A stretch of 64,000 nt of DNA from contig CM063264.1 in NCBI GenBank assembly GCA_032158295.1, positions 12,525,920-12,589,919 of the forward strand, written 5' to 3'. The stretch comes from Pycnopodia helianthoides (taxonomy: Eukaryota > Echinodermata > Asteroidea > Forcipulatida > Asteriidae). A model generated the notes under the pieces. That model was not told the origin of the DNA and did not search any database. It saw nothing but the letters and a program-made list of their open reading frames with translations. The first letter of the stretch is position 1; every line of letters begins with the position of its first letter. This document shows positions 10,740-22,162 of the stretch, in pieces. The position numbers were made by a program, and so were the translations under genes.

Positions 10740-12118
10740 TAGATAGACTCTCGGCAAGTACAGTTTGCCCGTCAAGGCTGCCTTGATTAGCCGGAACATA
10801 GCAGGTTATACTACGCGCTTCCCTTTAGCCAACAGATGCATGGTGTTTCTACCTGTACGAGAACCCAGTGGGTCCCGTACGTACACACTTTTTTTGCCCC
10901 GGGTGACCCCTAATCTATACTGGGTTTTTATTAAGACAATACCAATGAATGGCCATTGTCCATGCATCTGTATCTTTTTGCTCTAAATCAATCTCCATAT
11001 CCTACAGCTTGTGTAGAACATTGCAACCCAACAATACTAGAAAACTTTTAAGATTACCTGTTTCACCCTAAGGATATTCTTTGACCACCAAAACAAATAT
11101 GCATCAACAGCCTGGTTATGTTCCCCCCAGTGGGGCTGCGTACCCCTCAATTGGCACCTCACTATTCCCTGCCTCAAACACACGCAGGTAAGTACCTAGA
11201 GGTTTAACTCCACTTTATAGTTTCCCCGCAAGATGATCCATATAGAAGAGGCAATATTCAGAGATGTCCCGGTATCGAGGATACATTCCATTGGCACTCC
11301 AGCCAGCAGCAATATGAAATTTGGGGCTCTCTTTTACTTAGTACATCTTCATAAGACATCTCTGTTACCATTTCAACTGGCGAGGCCTTTCCAGATTGTC
11401 TCTCTGTCACTCGGCCTACAGTGGCAGCGAAGCCTGGTTTCCAGACTCGGTGTTTTGTGTGGATCCCTTAGCCTGCCCTTGCCCTTCATTTGCTTTTTCG
11501 TGAGCCGTTCCACTTGGTTTTACTACTGCTTGCATAAGCGTAGTATTTAATCTGTTCCTGTACTAAAGAGTTTCTTGCTGCGCTTGAATACATTTGAGAA
11601 TCTCTTGTTGCTGTTGCAACACTTTTTGCAGCTGTGTGTGTCCCCCTTGGTACTTGTTAACTACTTGGTTATTGCTAACATTAGCATCAGCCACGTGCTC
11701 GTCACCATCCAAAACATGTTCTTCACCTAGGTGATCTTGCACTACGTCGAGAACCCAGTTCTCTGAACAACTCCTGAGCCGAATCCATCAGTTCGGTAAA
11801 ATCTCGTTCCGGCTTGGCCAACTCCTAGCGCCTCAGCTCAAGCCTTACACTCTGATTTTTAGCGCCGGCCACAAACTGCCCAATCAAAACCCTTTAAACC
11901 CTTCAATGCATTTTTCTCTGTTTCTGTAGCAACCTCTAAAATTTTATCATGCATTCGCATGAGCGATCGCCTAAAATCCATAAGAGATTCGTCGTCCTTG
12001 TCGTCTTTCAAAAAGGGACTTCTGGAGGGACTGTACAGACTCCTCTGCCCAAAACTGGCGCCGTATGAGTTTTTAAGCACTGTGAAATCACCCGTCACAT
12101 TCTCATTGTGGCATTAAG
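10740..12118 (-). pseudogene. Decayed Ty3/gypsy-like Gag-protease remnant
   Basis: On the minus strand, 12098-11859 encodes a Gag-like helical segment with 'DFRRSLMRMHDKILEVA' and 'EKNALKGLKGF'. After a frame change near 11880, a neighbouring frame resembles the 'QF..GakN..vr.eLrR' region of retroelement Gag. A Gln-rich tract follows near 11570-11640. At 11276-11262 another frame reads DTGTS, the active-site motif of retroelement aspartyl proteases, preceded by hydrophobic residues. Multiple stops and frame changes show the copy is dead. No LTRs were identified. The order Gag then protease fits Ty3/gypsy; the family is not firmly assigned. Confidence 0.65.
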
Positions 12119-12701
12119 ATCTCATCGCGAGCAACACCCGCAACACCTGGTGGTGAACAACCACTTTCGCCTTATCTGCCTCAGGGATGTGACATTTCTT
12201 GCAGATAAACCTCTGCATCTTCAAGCCATTCAATAATGGTCGGGTCTCCCGGTTTAATACTAGGCCTTCCATAGTATTTACTCAACTTCAAGGGCCTCTG
12301 AACGACAGTCTTTGGTTTATCTTGCCTCGTGCCTCGGTAAGCCTCGGCACCAAGCTCGGCACAAGATCAGCCTCTGGTATGGCCATTGTGAGTCAAGAAA
12401 TTATGATTTTGTACAATCAAAATCAATCATAAACACATACTAGGTAAATAACTACTTAATAAAAGCTTCAACAGGACCGATTGGTTTTCAATATGAATCA
12501 AACTAACACCTACACAATCATTAAAAGTTGACTGGTTATTAACTAACCCTGTATAATAGAAATCCTATCAACAATGTGCTAATTGAATAGCATAATTCCA
12601 CCTCACTGCTGATCAACCAGTCATCGTATTACACATGTACAGATTGAGTTCGTACCTCCAAAGGGTCCAACAGCACTACCAGGCTCCTCCACTTGCATAG
12701 T

Positions 12702-12821
12702 CTTTAATCAAGGCACACCGCGGCACCCCCAGTCCGGATATCACGCACGAAAAAAGACCAGCGCGAGCGGCGAAGCGTGATATCTATAGGCTAGGGTGCC
12801 GCGGTGCGCCTTGACTAAAGG
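12702..12821. repeat. Inverted repeat of about 120 bp
   Basis: The left arm 'aaggcacaccgcggcaccc' (from about 12710) and the right arm 'gggtgccgcggtgcgcctt' are near-perfect complements, extended by 'ctttaatc' and 'gactaaag' outside and by 'ggatatcacgc' and 'gcgtgatatc' inside. Probably a small palindromic MITE. Confidence 0.85.
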
Positions 12822-13972
12822 CTACCACTTGCACTGCTCCCGAACAGTGAATACCAGCCATTCAGGTCTAAAACTCCCTAGCCCATACTCTATTATGTTG
12901 CTGTCCTTCACTTGGATCTTCACTCCCTCGCCAGAACTCGGCCAATGCAATCAATGTACCCGACGACAACCAGCAAAGCAGCAGAATTTAGCAACCCCAT
13001 CCGGACGTGTTACCACAATGTGTAGTGTTCTCAATGTTAAGTGTGAAGACATAAGAAGGCTTGACACCTTATTTTGGGTTGCTCAGCAGGCTCAACATGT
13101 ACTATGTTATTTATTTCACCATTCAACTGTCCAAAGAAAACCTATTACAAAAATAGATCAATAAATCTTAAACATTTCCATGTCAAGTAATAACCATTTT
13201 CACAGATTACTGAAACATAGATAACCATCCACCTCAGTTTGTGTTTGACATCAATAGTTAAACCACTACTGCTTCATGCATGTATATTTTATACCATGTA
13301 CGATTTATCTATTACTACCCACATTTAGCCAAATTATGATTTCAAAATTCTACTTACTTACCAACCGATCCTTCTTCGCTAACTATTTTTTAATTACAAT
13401 GGCTCCATGAGTGTGTCTCCTAGATCGCTTCCTCTACCCAAAGAGTTGGATTTATTCTCCAATTGTTCATCAAACTTGTAATCAGGTGGCAAAACAGAAA
13501 AAGACACAACAAGATAATAGACCCAGCTAATATTGCTTCATCCTAATTAATTACCAACCTCACCCTTGAAAAGGTGAAGATTGAAACTAACATAGTGAAT
13601 ATTTGTATAATTATTTGCAATTAAACAACATACTAACTACGATAATGAGATTGTGACAAAAATCTTTTTCAAATAGAATAATCCCAAAAGTTATACCTTT
13701 TCACACCCTTGCAGTTTGTATCAGTGCAACTACCGTCAGTATTATGGAGATCAATAAGAGCGCCCTCTTTTGGTTAACAAAATTATCAACCAAACTTTGT
13801 ATACAATTATGCAATGAAATGCCCATGTGTGTAGAAAAAAAATCGATTCGTCACAACACGAGATCGATTCGGAATTAGTAGCACTAATATTGCTTGTGAT
13901 CCTCTCGTGTTGAATTTCATAAATGATCTGATATTTTTTATATTTGTCAAGTAATCAATATTGGTTAGAAAG
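12822..13972. other. No gene identified
   Basis: The open frame 12796-13164 starts inside the inverted repeat above and has no recognisable domain. The rest is AT-rich without splice-consistent coding segments. Confidence 0.4.
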
Positions 13973-14270
13973 ATGTTTTAAAAGTAGAATACAATGATCC
14001 ACACAAATATGCCTCGAAATTGCGTGGTTGTCCTTTTACATCGTGAAAAAACACGGTCGGCCATTTTTGACTCCACAAAATGGCCGACCGTGTTAGTTCG
14101 CAAAGTTAAAGGAAAACCACGCAATTTCGAGGCATATTGTGTGGCATATTGTGTGGATTATTGTATTCTACTTTTAAAACATCTTTCTAACCAAATGCAT
14201 TTTATAACAAACGGTTACAAACACTTTTTATAGACCAACTCGCCCGGTCCAAGGCAACGTGTACCTTTAA
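13973..14270. mobile_element. Palindromic MITE, nearly perfect hairpin
   Basis: Inverted arms of about 105 bp run from GGTTAGAAAGATGTTTTAAA at 13973 to its complement ending at 14192. The centre is 'aaaatggccgaccgtgtt' against 'aacacggtcggccatttt' (14048-14099). The right side continues to 'caaggcaacgtgtacctttaa' near 14270; the corresponding left extension is missing. Related partial copy at 7405. Confidence 0.9.
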
Positions 14271-14344
14271 GTTAAGAAGTGTGAACGAGACAATGGAAAT
14301 TGGTAGTCGAAGATAATCATACTGCAAAGTGAAGCATCATAAAA

Positions 14345-14811
14345 CATGGTTTATAAACCATGAAAATTTGAGCACCAGAAAATGTGGTTTATAAATAAAC
14401 CATGATTTGTGAACACATAGTTTTTCATAGTTTATAAACCATGATTTATAAACCACGTTTTCTGGTGCTCAAAAATGTTCATGGTTTATTAACCATGTTT
14501 TATGATGCTTCACTTTTCATGGTTTATAAACCATGTATTTAAGGTACTTAAATTTTCATGGTTTATAAACCATGTTTTACGATGCTTCAATTTTCATGGT
14601 TTATAAACCATGATTTTTAAACCATGATGCTAGAATGTTCATGGTTTATAAACCATTTTTTAAGGTGCTGACATTTTCATGGTATATAAAACATGTTTTG
14701 AAGGTGCTTAATTTTGTCATGGTTTATAAACCACGTTTTATCACGTTTCAGTTTTCATGGTTTATAAACCATGTTTTATGATGATTAAATTTTCATGGTT
14801 TACAAACCATG
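14345..14811. repeat. Array of an 18-bp palindrome, period 38-40 bp
   Basis: The palindrome CATGGTTTATAAACCATG recurs at 14345, 14480 (one change), 14518, 14557, 14595, 14640 (one change), 14678 (variant), 14718 (variant), 14756 and 14794 (one change), with extra half-palindromes near 14383-14455. From 14480 on the start-to-start spacing is 38-40 bp except one step of 45. Spacers carry 'gatgctt' or 'aggtgctt' and 'aattttcatgg' motifs. Confidence 0.95.
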
Positions 14812-14832
14812 ATTTATTAGCTTTGATTGGTA

Positions 14833-14874
14833 GCGCTCCACTGAGAAATATAGTCGTTTTTCTCAGTGAAGCGC
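14833..14874. repeat. Hairpin with 16-nt arms
   Basis: GCGCTCCACTGAGAAA (14833-14848) and TTTCTCAGTGAAGCGC (14859-14874) are complementary with one mismatch, around a 10-nt loop. Immediately after the palindrome array. Confidence 0.8.
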
Positions 14875-14899
14875 GCCGCATGTAATATGGAGTTCAGAA

Positions 14900-16097
14900 A
14901 AGGGGCGAAAACGTACAGTGATCGCTTCAGAAAAACTGCTCTAAAATCGTGTATCGCAGGTTGTCGCAGCTAAATGTGGTACCAAAATGATGCGAACAAG
15001 TTGCTCTATTAGAAATGAGTAGTTATTAGGCAGCAATCGACGGCAATCCTTAGTTTCCGTATTGCTGAACACAGGAAACGTAAATTTCATGTCAATTTTT
15101 ACACAATTATCAGTAATTATTCATAGAAAACATCAACAAAAATAAAAACTTATTTAATTTTCTTCAAATATGAACCATAAACTAGAGCCAAGTGAAATTT
15201 TAGCTCCGTAGCTCAATGCAAAGTGTCTAATTTTGCTTTATGAAGATTTCTGCAATATTCACATGTTATGGCCAATTTCCACGGGTTTGCATACCTTTAA
15301 GAGGTCGATGACAAGTCGATATATATTTTTTGTGCTAAATTTTCCCATAAAATGGTCCGATGGGGGTATAAGCAACCTCAAAAGTGTTGAAAAATTAAAA
15401 CTAGCAGGGTCACGTTTCAGACTTTTTGGCGCACTTTGGTCTTGGCCTGGCCCACTGTGCACCGGTACGTGTATAATAATAACGCTTTCCTTTGTTGACC
15501 TCATTTAAATTGCACGAACTATGCAAAAACGGGCCAATCAGAACGCTTTATTGTGGCCCATAGCTAGCGTGTGGTACGGGAAAAAATCGCTGCCCGGGGT
15601 GGTCTGCCGGAGCATTGTTAATATTGATAATCCAAGTTTTGAAGTAGTTTCTTTAGTAGTTTAAATGATAATTATCTGAGAGGTTATTTATCTTATTAAG
15701 GTTAAAACCTATCGACAATTGGTGTAAAAAGTTTGCTTCTAGTAAAAATTGCAGAAGACGTTCGAGTAAGAAGAGGGTTGATGTCGAACACATGATTGAT
15801 TAACATAAATAAATCAAGAAAAGCTGCAAATAGTACATTTGAAGGCTTCAGTGTTCCTTTACTTCATGAGCGCGTGACATGTTTGTCATAAATTTAATAT
15901 TGTCAGTTGGAACCATACACAGTTGTTGTGTGACTGTGCCTTTTGGGTTGAATCTCAGCGCCAACTATATAAGCATAAAAATGTTTGCATAAATTTGATC
16001 ACGAGTACTCTCTCCCCCCATTATGATGACAGAATCACAATGTCATAAAAACTTATGTTAAGTTGCATAAAATGAAAATTTGAATACATTATTGTAA
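14900..16097. other. No gene identified
   Basis: The overlapping open frames near 15233-15508 on both strands share no features of known proteins. A CCAAT-type motif ('gccaatcagaacgc', 15533) sits upstream of the candidate exon at 16098, but promoter function is not demonstrable. Confidence 0.3.
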
Positions 16098-16332
16098 GTG
16101 ATGATGATCACGTTTCATCATGTAACTTTATCCCCCATAACGCCTTGGTCGGACCCAAAGCACTGCGTTGTGTTTATTGTTCCAATGGGCGCTCTATACA
16201 ACAACCAGGAAGGACTTCCTTGGGGATGGGTACATGCTGCACTCTGTCCAGACGGTACACGAAGTACGTTGTGCAGAGGAATGGCGGCAACAGCCAAAGC
16301 AAGTTGTCTTCTTGTAATCAGCGCTAAGGAAG
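16098..16332 (+). CDS. Candidate upstream exon of the unidentified + strand gene
   Basis: An open frame from ATG 16098 can end at donor GGAAG|GTTTGT (exon end 16332) in phase 1, matching the phase of the exon at 17937. It contains 'WGWVHAALCPDGTRST'. Against it: no clear upstream exon or Kozak signal, and a competing candidate exon at 17797-17854 has the same phase. No domain is recognised. Confidence 0.3.
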
Positions 16333-17079
16333 GTTTGTATCAGTGAAATAGTTGTGTTCATTAGTTCTACCGAAAGCCTTCAGAGACTTTAGGTTTTCAG
16401 TTATTTTAAGCATTTTAATTAATTTCACTAACACTAGTAACGCAGGAGTGCTGCGTTTCACCATCTGACCATTGATGGTTTAACATGGTAGTCAAATAGT
16501 GTAATGGTCTACCTCCACCATGGTTTCACCGATCATGATACCGCTCCAATGTTTAAAGATAAACAATAACAATAAACATAGTTATCTGTTAAACCATGGA
16601 GGGAGGAAATTTAGCCGAAACTTAAACCATAGAACCCCCAAAAAGCATTCAAAGCCAAAGGGCATTCCTGTTTGTTTTGATGATTTATTAAAAAAGAAAC
16701 ATAAAAAGACAACAACAAAACAACAACAACATACAACAACTGAGAGTTGACAGCAAAAAAACATTTGCACACATTTTATTTATTTTTTTTTCATTTAAAA
16801 TTTATTGCATAACAGTTAAACACAATATGATAATTTTGTTAAGTGAGAAAATTATATTAAATTTTAAAAATATAAAGACTAAGAGTAAGACTAAGTCAGT
16901 GCCGGCTATAGAGCCGGCCATAATACAGCCATACAGAGTCGCATAAAAGTCTTACAAGTGTTCGTAGTCACTGTAGCCCAGGTTGGACTTTTCCGTTATA
17001 TACAACGCAACGGAGTCCAGGGTATAAAGGTTCTCTCTCACCATTGCGAAAATTTTTCTAACCAAACATTTTCATATAC

Positions 17080-17238
17080 CTGATGGAGGAAGTTGAAGCT
17101 TCGTTCACAAATGGGACACGCTATTGTAGGCATTAAAGATCGGTGCTTGGTATGAAAGTTGCAATGTTCTCCCGGTTTTAATATTTGCATATGTACTTCT
17201 AATATTAAACAATGGAAAGTAATTAGTACATCAGTCAA
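17080..17238 (-). CDS. Candidate exon with C2H2-like zinc-finger fragment
   Basis: The minus-strand frame from 17238 has 'GEHCNFHTKH' then 'CPICERSFNFLHQ', and reaches a donor CAG|GTATAT with exon end at 17080 in phase 0. H-x3-H followed by a short linker and C-x2-C resembles the junction between two C2H2 fingers. A second minus-strand segment at 17530-17640 with Ser/Thr runs ends near AAAAG|GTAAAT but comes from an (AGT)n-like microsatellite. No downstream exon supplying the missing His pair was found. Could be a spurious frame. Confidence 0.3.
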
Positions 17239-17796
17239 TACATTGCATTAGATTATTATTTTCAATTAGGCCTAAAAGAAAAAGCCATGGTACCTTGAAA
17301 ACCGGGCACAGAAGAATATAGGATGGAATACAGTCGCTTGATCGGTAGTGAAGGTGATTGGTTACCGATTTATTGTCATCTATGAAAGTCATCTATAGAT
17401 GACATGTTGGCACTGCAAAAAGTGAATTTTCAAATACCACAGTAAATTGAGACCTACGGTTATAAAGAGACTTGACTATACTGAGTCGGAAGAATAAAAA
17501 AGAAAATAATATTTACCTTTTGTGAAGTGTCGATCCTGTAGTGTTAGTTTATTTAGTGTTATTGTAGTAGTACTAGTAGTAGTTCTTGTTGAAGTACTAT
17601 TACTAGTACTATTAGGTTTCACTTTGACATTAAACAAATTCCACCAGTGGTAGTTCAATTAAGCCATGTAGGGTAAAACTAAAAATGTGCTTGCACAGAG
17701 TCTAGAGGATTCCATTATCGCAGTATGAAGGCCTAAAAACAAGGGCTTTGTGAACTTTGTCCAGTGGCTTGCAATATAAAGTGAAACACGTAATAG

Positions 17797-17854
17797 GGCC
17801 TATGTGTTCCGGGTGTGCCAAACACTTTCAATGCCCAGAATGTCATCATGGATG
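17797..17854 (+). CDS. Alternative candidate exon before 17937
   Basis: Between 'gtaatag' and donor GGATG|GTATCA, the phase-1 frame reads 'PGVPNTFNAQNVIMDG' and joins the exon at 17937 without a stop. The implied intron is only 82 bp and the acceptor lacks a pyrimidine tract. Alternatively the ATG at 17848 could be a start codon giving 'MDG' joined to the next exon. Mutually exclusive with 16098-16332 as the immediate upstream exon unless alternatively spliced. Confidence 0.3.
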
Positions 17855-17936
17855 GTATCAACTTTCCTTTCTTTTTTAGCTTCAATTAAGGTGAATTATG
17901 CAGTACAGAATGTTTGTTGTTTTTTTTATGTTGCAG

Positions 17937-18013
17937 GAGTTCCAGCACAGTCTTTCATACATGCTTTCACGTTATGTCATTCAGCGTTCAGTGTGCAGTT
18001 GGTATCACCTGAT
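17937..18013 (+). CDS. Internal exon of an unidentified gene
   Basis: The acceptor is a T-rich tract plus 'atgttgcag' (17928-17936); the donor is the full consensus GAT|GTAAGT at 18014. The 77-bp exon enters in phase 1 and leaves in phase 0, encoding 25 residues ('VPAQSFIHAFTLCHSAFSVQ' then 'LVSPD'). Its phase fits the exon at 18657. I do not recognise the protein. Confidence 0.6.
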
Positions 18014-18656
18014 GTAAGTCATTGCAATGTGAAATTGGACACATTAAATACATAGGAAACTATCACGGCAGCCATTTGGTCTCTTGTCCTCCTTTCTGGT
18101 TTGTCAAACAAAAGAACATACATGCATCAGGTCTTGAATGGGGAAATACACAATAGTAAAGCCTACTCCCTAAGAGTGATTTTGACCTCTGATTCCATTG
18201 CCTTTTTGTCCCTCCCCTGTCTGTACTAGGCTAGTAAAGCATGAAATTGTGAATAAGCTTTCCAATCGGGTCAATACGTCCTCCGCTGTTGAATTTGTTC
18301 CACACAAAACATTTCTTGTGTGTTGCCACATGAGGACATTTTATAAACCTGTGTCAATAGTCCCTGTTCTGGTTTTAACATTTCTGGCATCAAGTGGTTT
18401 ATAAATGTAGGTCTCTTATTACACCAGACTTGGCCCTCAATGACATAAGAAAAGACACCTACATGTAATAAGTAATTTGCGAGTAACATTCTTGAATGAT
18501 ATCGGATACAATGTTGTGTGCAAGTTTTTTTATAGGAAATGACAAACACCCATGCATACATGACTTAATTTTCAAAGAAATGTGTGGCACAAGGATACCA
18601 GTCTTTGCTGTCCAATCACTATAACCCTGAGAGATTTCTGTGTTTATATTTTGCAG

Positions 18657-18762
18657 AGAAAGCCAATTGACTTCATTGAACAAGATGAAAGCAGCAAACG
18701 ATGGTTAAATGAATTTAAGAGTAAGCCATTCTCTACACCTGTCAAGTTAGATACTATTGATC
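18657..18762 (+). CDS. Internal exon of the same unidentified gene
   Basis: Acceptor 'tttatattttgcag' and consensus donor GATC|GTAAGT bound a 106-bp exon in phase 0, leaving in phase 1. The 35 residues are polar and charged ('RKPIDFIEQDESSKRWLNEF', then 'KSKPFSTPVKLDTID'). No membrane segment and no recognised domain. The next exon is not found before the assembly gap at 19946, so the gene may continue across it. Confidence 0.65.
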
Positions 18763-19525
18763 GTAAGTAGATAGTCTCTACACCTATAAACTTGTAGGCC
18801 TATTAGGTTCTAATAAAATGTTTACCAAATTATACATTTGGAGGTAATATTGGTGTGGCTTATTCATTATGAATTGAAATCTTAAGGATATAATTTCATG
18901 TTTTGTTATAAGTCGATTATTCACCTCTTTGTTTGCAAAGAATGTTAGTCATTTTAGTGATTGATTAACAGCATCAGGAAATATAATGTTACAGGCCTAT
19001 TGTTTTTGTTTTTTTCTCATTATGGTGTCTTATTTGAAGGGATAATACTGTGTATTAAAGGTTTTGGAAGAGCAAATTAATTTCTATCCTTTAGTTTTCA
19101 ATAAACGCAGAATACAGTCAACCTAAGTTTTATTCAATGTGGTAGTTAACCACTCCGCTCTTGAGATTTCATGAAGCAAACGGAGCAAACATGTTTTTGT
19201 TTATTATCGTTGTCACAATGAAACCAAAACTAACCCAACTACAGACAACAAACGTTCTCCACCGGGATATTTTTGTTTTCTGTCCGGCGTGATATCAAAT
19301 CAATTGTTGGCATCCCAGTCACACTTTTAGAATGTAATGTCCAACCTGGCGTCTACTGGGAACTATCTATACAGTTGTATTTACCAGACTGGTAATTACT
19401 TGAATTTGACAGTATTTTTGTCAAAGCTACGGCTATTGGAGTGTTACTAAAGACATCCTTTACTTCAATGCATGATGACAAGGGTAATCAAGCCAGAGCC
19501 TAAGCTGTACCAACTAATTCGAACA

Positions 19526-19945
19526 CAGCTCTACTACTCATTGACTGTCGTGGTGCTCTGTATGATCTAGCTCATGATCAGGATCTGATTGATACTGTTT
19601 ATTTTATTGTTATAGCAACTCGTTACTCAGCTCTACTACTCATTGACTGTCCTGGTGCTCTGTATGATCTAGCTCATGATCAGGATCTGATTGATACTGT
19701 TTATTTTATTGTTATAGCAACTCGTTACTCAGCTCTACTACTCATTGACTGTCGTGGTGCTCTGTATGATCTAGCTCATGATCAGGATCTGATTGATACT
19801 GTTTATTTTATTGTTATAGCAACTCGTTACTCAGCTCTACTACTCATTGACTGTCGTGGTGCTCTGTATGATCTAGCTCATGATCAGGATCTGATTGATA
19901 CTGTTTATTTTATTGTTATAGCAACTCGTTACTCAGCTCTACTAC
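19526..19945. repeat. 102-bp minisatellite truncated by the assembly gap
   Basis: Full units at 19616-19717, 19718-19819 and 19820-19921, a partial unit before (19526-19615) and one cut by the N run. Units are almost identical; the 19616 unit differs at one base (gtcctgg for gtcgtgg). Each holds an inverted 'gatc..catgatcaggatc' core and ends in 'attttattgttatag'. One of six frames is open through all units from 19504 (no ATG), which is not unusual for a 102-bp unit. Confidence 0.95.
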
Positions 19946-20045
19946 NNNNNNNNNNNNNNNNNNNNNNNNNNNNNNNNNNNNNNNNNNNNNNNNNNNNNNN
20001 NNNNNNNNNNNNNNNNNNNNNNNNNNNNNNNNNNNNNNNNNNNNN
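19946..20045. other. Assembly gap (100 N)
   Basis: Exactly 100 undetermined bases, a conventional placeholder, so the true size is unknown. The gap falls inside the 102-bp minisatellite, which probably caused the break. Protein frames spanning it are meaningless. Confidence 0.98.
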
Positions 20046-20146
20046 AAAAATACCAGAAAAAATTGTAACAAAAGAAATAATTCTCAATAATGAGGCACTC
20101 CATACCACAGTGCACGCACAATATGCATGGAGCAAGGTTATGGTGT

Positions 20147-20743
20147 TCTATATCTGCCATCTCGCATTCCGCTTTATCAATTCTTGCGTTAGGTTTTCAA
20201 TCTTGCCTTACGTTTTTCAATCTCACCTTGCGCTTGTAATCTTGCGTTATTTTTTCAATCTCTCCTTATGTTTTTGAATCCCGCGTTAGGTTTTTTATCT
20301 GGCCTTACGTTTTTGAATCCCGCTTTAGGTTTTTAACATCGCCTTACGTTTCTCAATCTCGCCTTAGGTTTCAATCTCGCCTTCCGTTTTTTTTATTCTT
20401 GCGTAAGGTTTTTACGAGTAAGTGCAATCGGTAAAACCTGACGCGAGATTGAAAACCTAAAGCGAGATTAATAGCCTAACCGAAATTGAAAAATGTAGGG
20501 CAAAATTAAAAACCTAACACAAGGTTCAAAAACGTAAGGCAAGATTGAAAATCTAACGCGAGATTCAAAAACGCACGGCGAGATTGAAAACATAACAGGA
20601 GATTTAAAACGTAAGGCGAGGTTGTAAAACGTAAGGCGAGATTGAAAACATAACTCAAGATTCGGTAACACGAGATGCAAGATTAAAAACCTAGCGCGAG
20701 TTTCCATAACGCGAGATGCAAGATGCGAGATGGCAGATATAGA
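20147..20743. mobile_element. Foldback element built of 19-bp subrepeats
   Basis: The ends are perfect inverted repeats: TCTATATCTGCCATCTCGCA (from 20147) and its complement (to 20743). The left half is made of units like 'caatctcgccttacgtttt' and 'caatcttgcgttaggtttt'; the right half is the same units inverted ('gcgagattgaaaacctaa', 'ggcgagattgaaaacgtaa'). Long inverted repeats made of short tandem repeats are the hallmark of FB-like foldback transposons. Partial copies at 26192, 28831, 38851 and 41519. Confidence 0.85.
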
Positions 20744-21059
20744 AAACCATACTAGTGTTGTGGTGCATTGTGTGAAGCGTTTTAAATTCCTTAAATTCTT
20801 CTACTGTGCCTCATCGGGTTTGCTAGGCTGACAATTTGAACGACTCTTACGTAATAAGCATTGACTGTTCTCAACTTACGAGATCAGTTTGCCATTATTC
20901 GGGGCAGTCGGATCTTGGGCGTGGTGCCGTCAACAACTATCGGCTCTCGCAGTTTAATTTATTTCCGTAGCAATGTAGCTGTGTTATTTTATAATAAAGT
21001 ATTCTAGACCATATATTTATGGTGTCACTCTTCAGTCTTTTTTATGTCTGTTTAACCTC

Positions 21060-21780
21060 TCTACAAATCTCAACATAATACAAGCAAAGTACAGCGCGCG
21101 CGTGCGTGGCTGCAAGCGCTTGTACATGTTGTGATGACGAGCCTGCGTCATTAAGTGTCTTTCTCAAGAATACAAGTGTCACGACCGGGATCCAAACTCA
21201 CTCAAACAACGCGGCAACTTTGCTCGTGTTTTGTTTGCTTTTTTAATATTTTGAGTCCACCATTTACATTGCATACATAACAAACAGTATCGTGTATTAG
21301 AAGTTAGTGGGGAATATGATATTTGGCATCCATGACAGTCTTCTTACCGTATTTTAGCGCTTACTCTAAAAAAAACAGTCCCCTGTTTTTCAACCATTTT
21401 CATAAAAAATATATTTATGAGGATTTAATTAAAACGCAAGTGGTTCTTAAAGTTAGAAAAGCCGTCAAGGTAAAGCAAACAGCACGCAGCCAGAATTAAC
21501 AGGTCTACTGCCAGCTCATTCAATTGTTACAATGCTCGCCATGCATCGTGTATCTACCACTATAGGCTGCTTTTTCTTTCACCAGGAACAAAGGTAGATA
21601 AGCAACCAGAAAAACCAGACCGCGAAGTGGCCGTTCGTCCTTGGCCCAATTTCATAAAGCTGCCTAAAGCACACACAACAACTAATAACAACAAAATGAT
21701 GCTGACCAGAATAAAGTTACCAGCCAAACTACCAAGTCCTATTTACAATATGTACCTGGTATCCTGTTTACGGAATTCTT
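21060..21780 (-). mobile_element. Interspersed repeat family R1, copy 1
   Basis: Starts near 'gcgtgcgtggctgcaag', includes a B-box-like 'gtcacgaccgggatcc' segment (minus strand), then a long conserved body with 'aaacagtcccctgttttt', 'gccgtcaaggtaaagcaaac' and 'ggctgctttttctttcacc'. It ends in a 'gcccaatttcataaagctgc' segment that resembles the element at 56111. Other copies at 24790, 26380, 29015, 38905 and 41700. Minus-strand frames of 60-110 residues in these copies are frequently interrupted and unrecognised. Confidence 0.75.
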
Positions 21781-22162
21781 ATTTTTTGTGCAATATTCAT
21801 TGTTAAAAGTTGTAATTTTTTATTACAGTAGTGGTCGTTTGACGACAATTTACTGAATGCTTCTCCTTTTGCTACCCAGCCTGGTCAAATGCTTTAATGG
21901 CTCAAGCCCCTTTCAGGTGTAGCGGATTTTGGCCAGTGGCCACCTATCGGTCAGCAGTGGTCATTTTATGGGAAAACATAACAATTTCGTGTAAATATTT
22001 TAAATGTATGTTTGACCCAATAGACCCTTTGCATTTGCAACCATCTTTGCACGCGTGAAAGACTGTCATTGTCTGAGAGTTGTGCAAAGTGCGTACACGT
22101 GTGCACGTTTCATTGTTTTCATCAAAGATGGTGGACAATGACGTCATGTGCAATTCATCTAC

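Noticed and set aside
16520..16770. Lys/Thr/Gln-rich frames on both strands
   Set aside because: Low-complexity (aac)n-like sequence.
19929..20160. Frames containing runs of unknown residues
   Set aside because: They cross the 100-N assembly gap.
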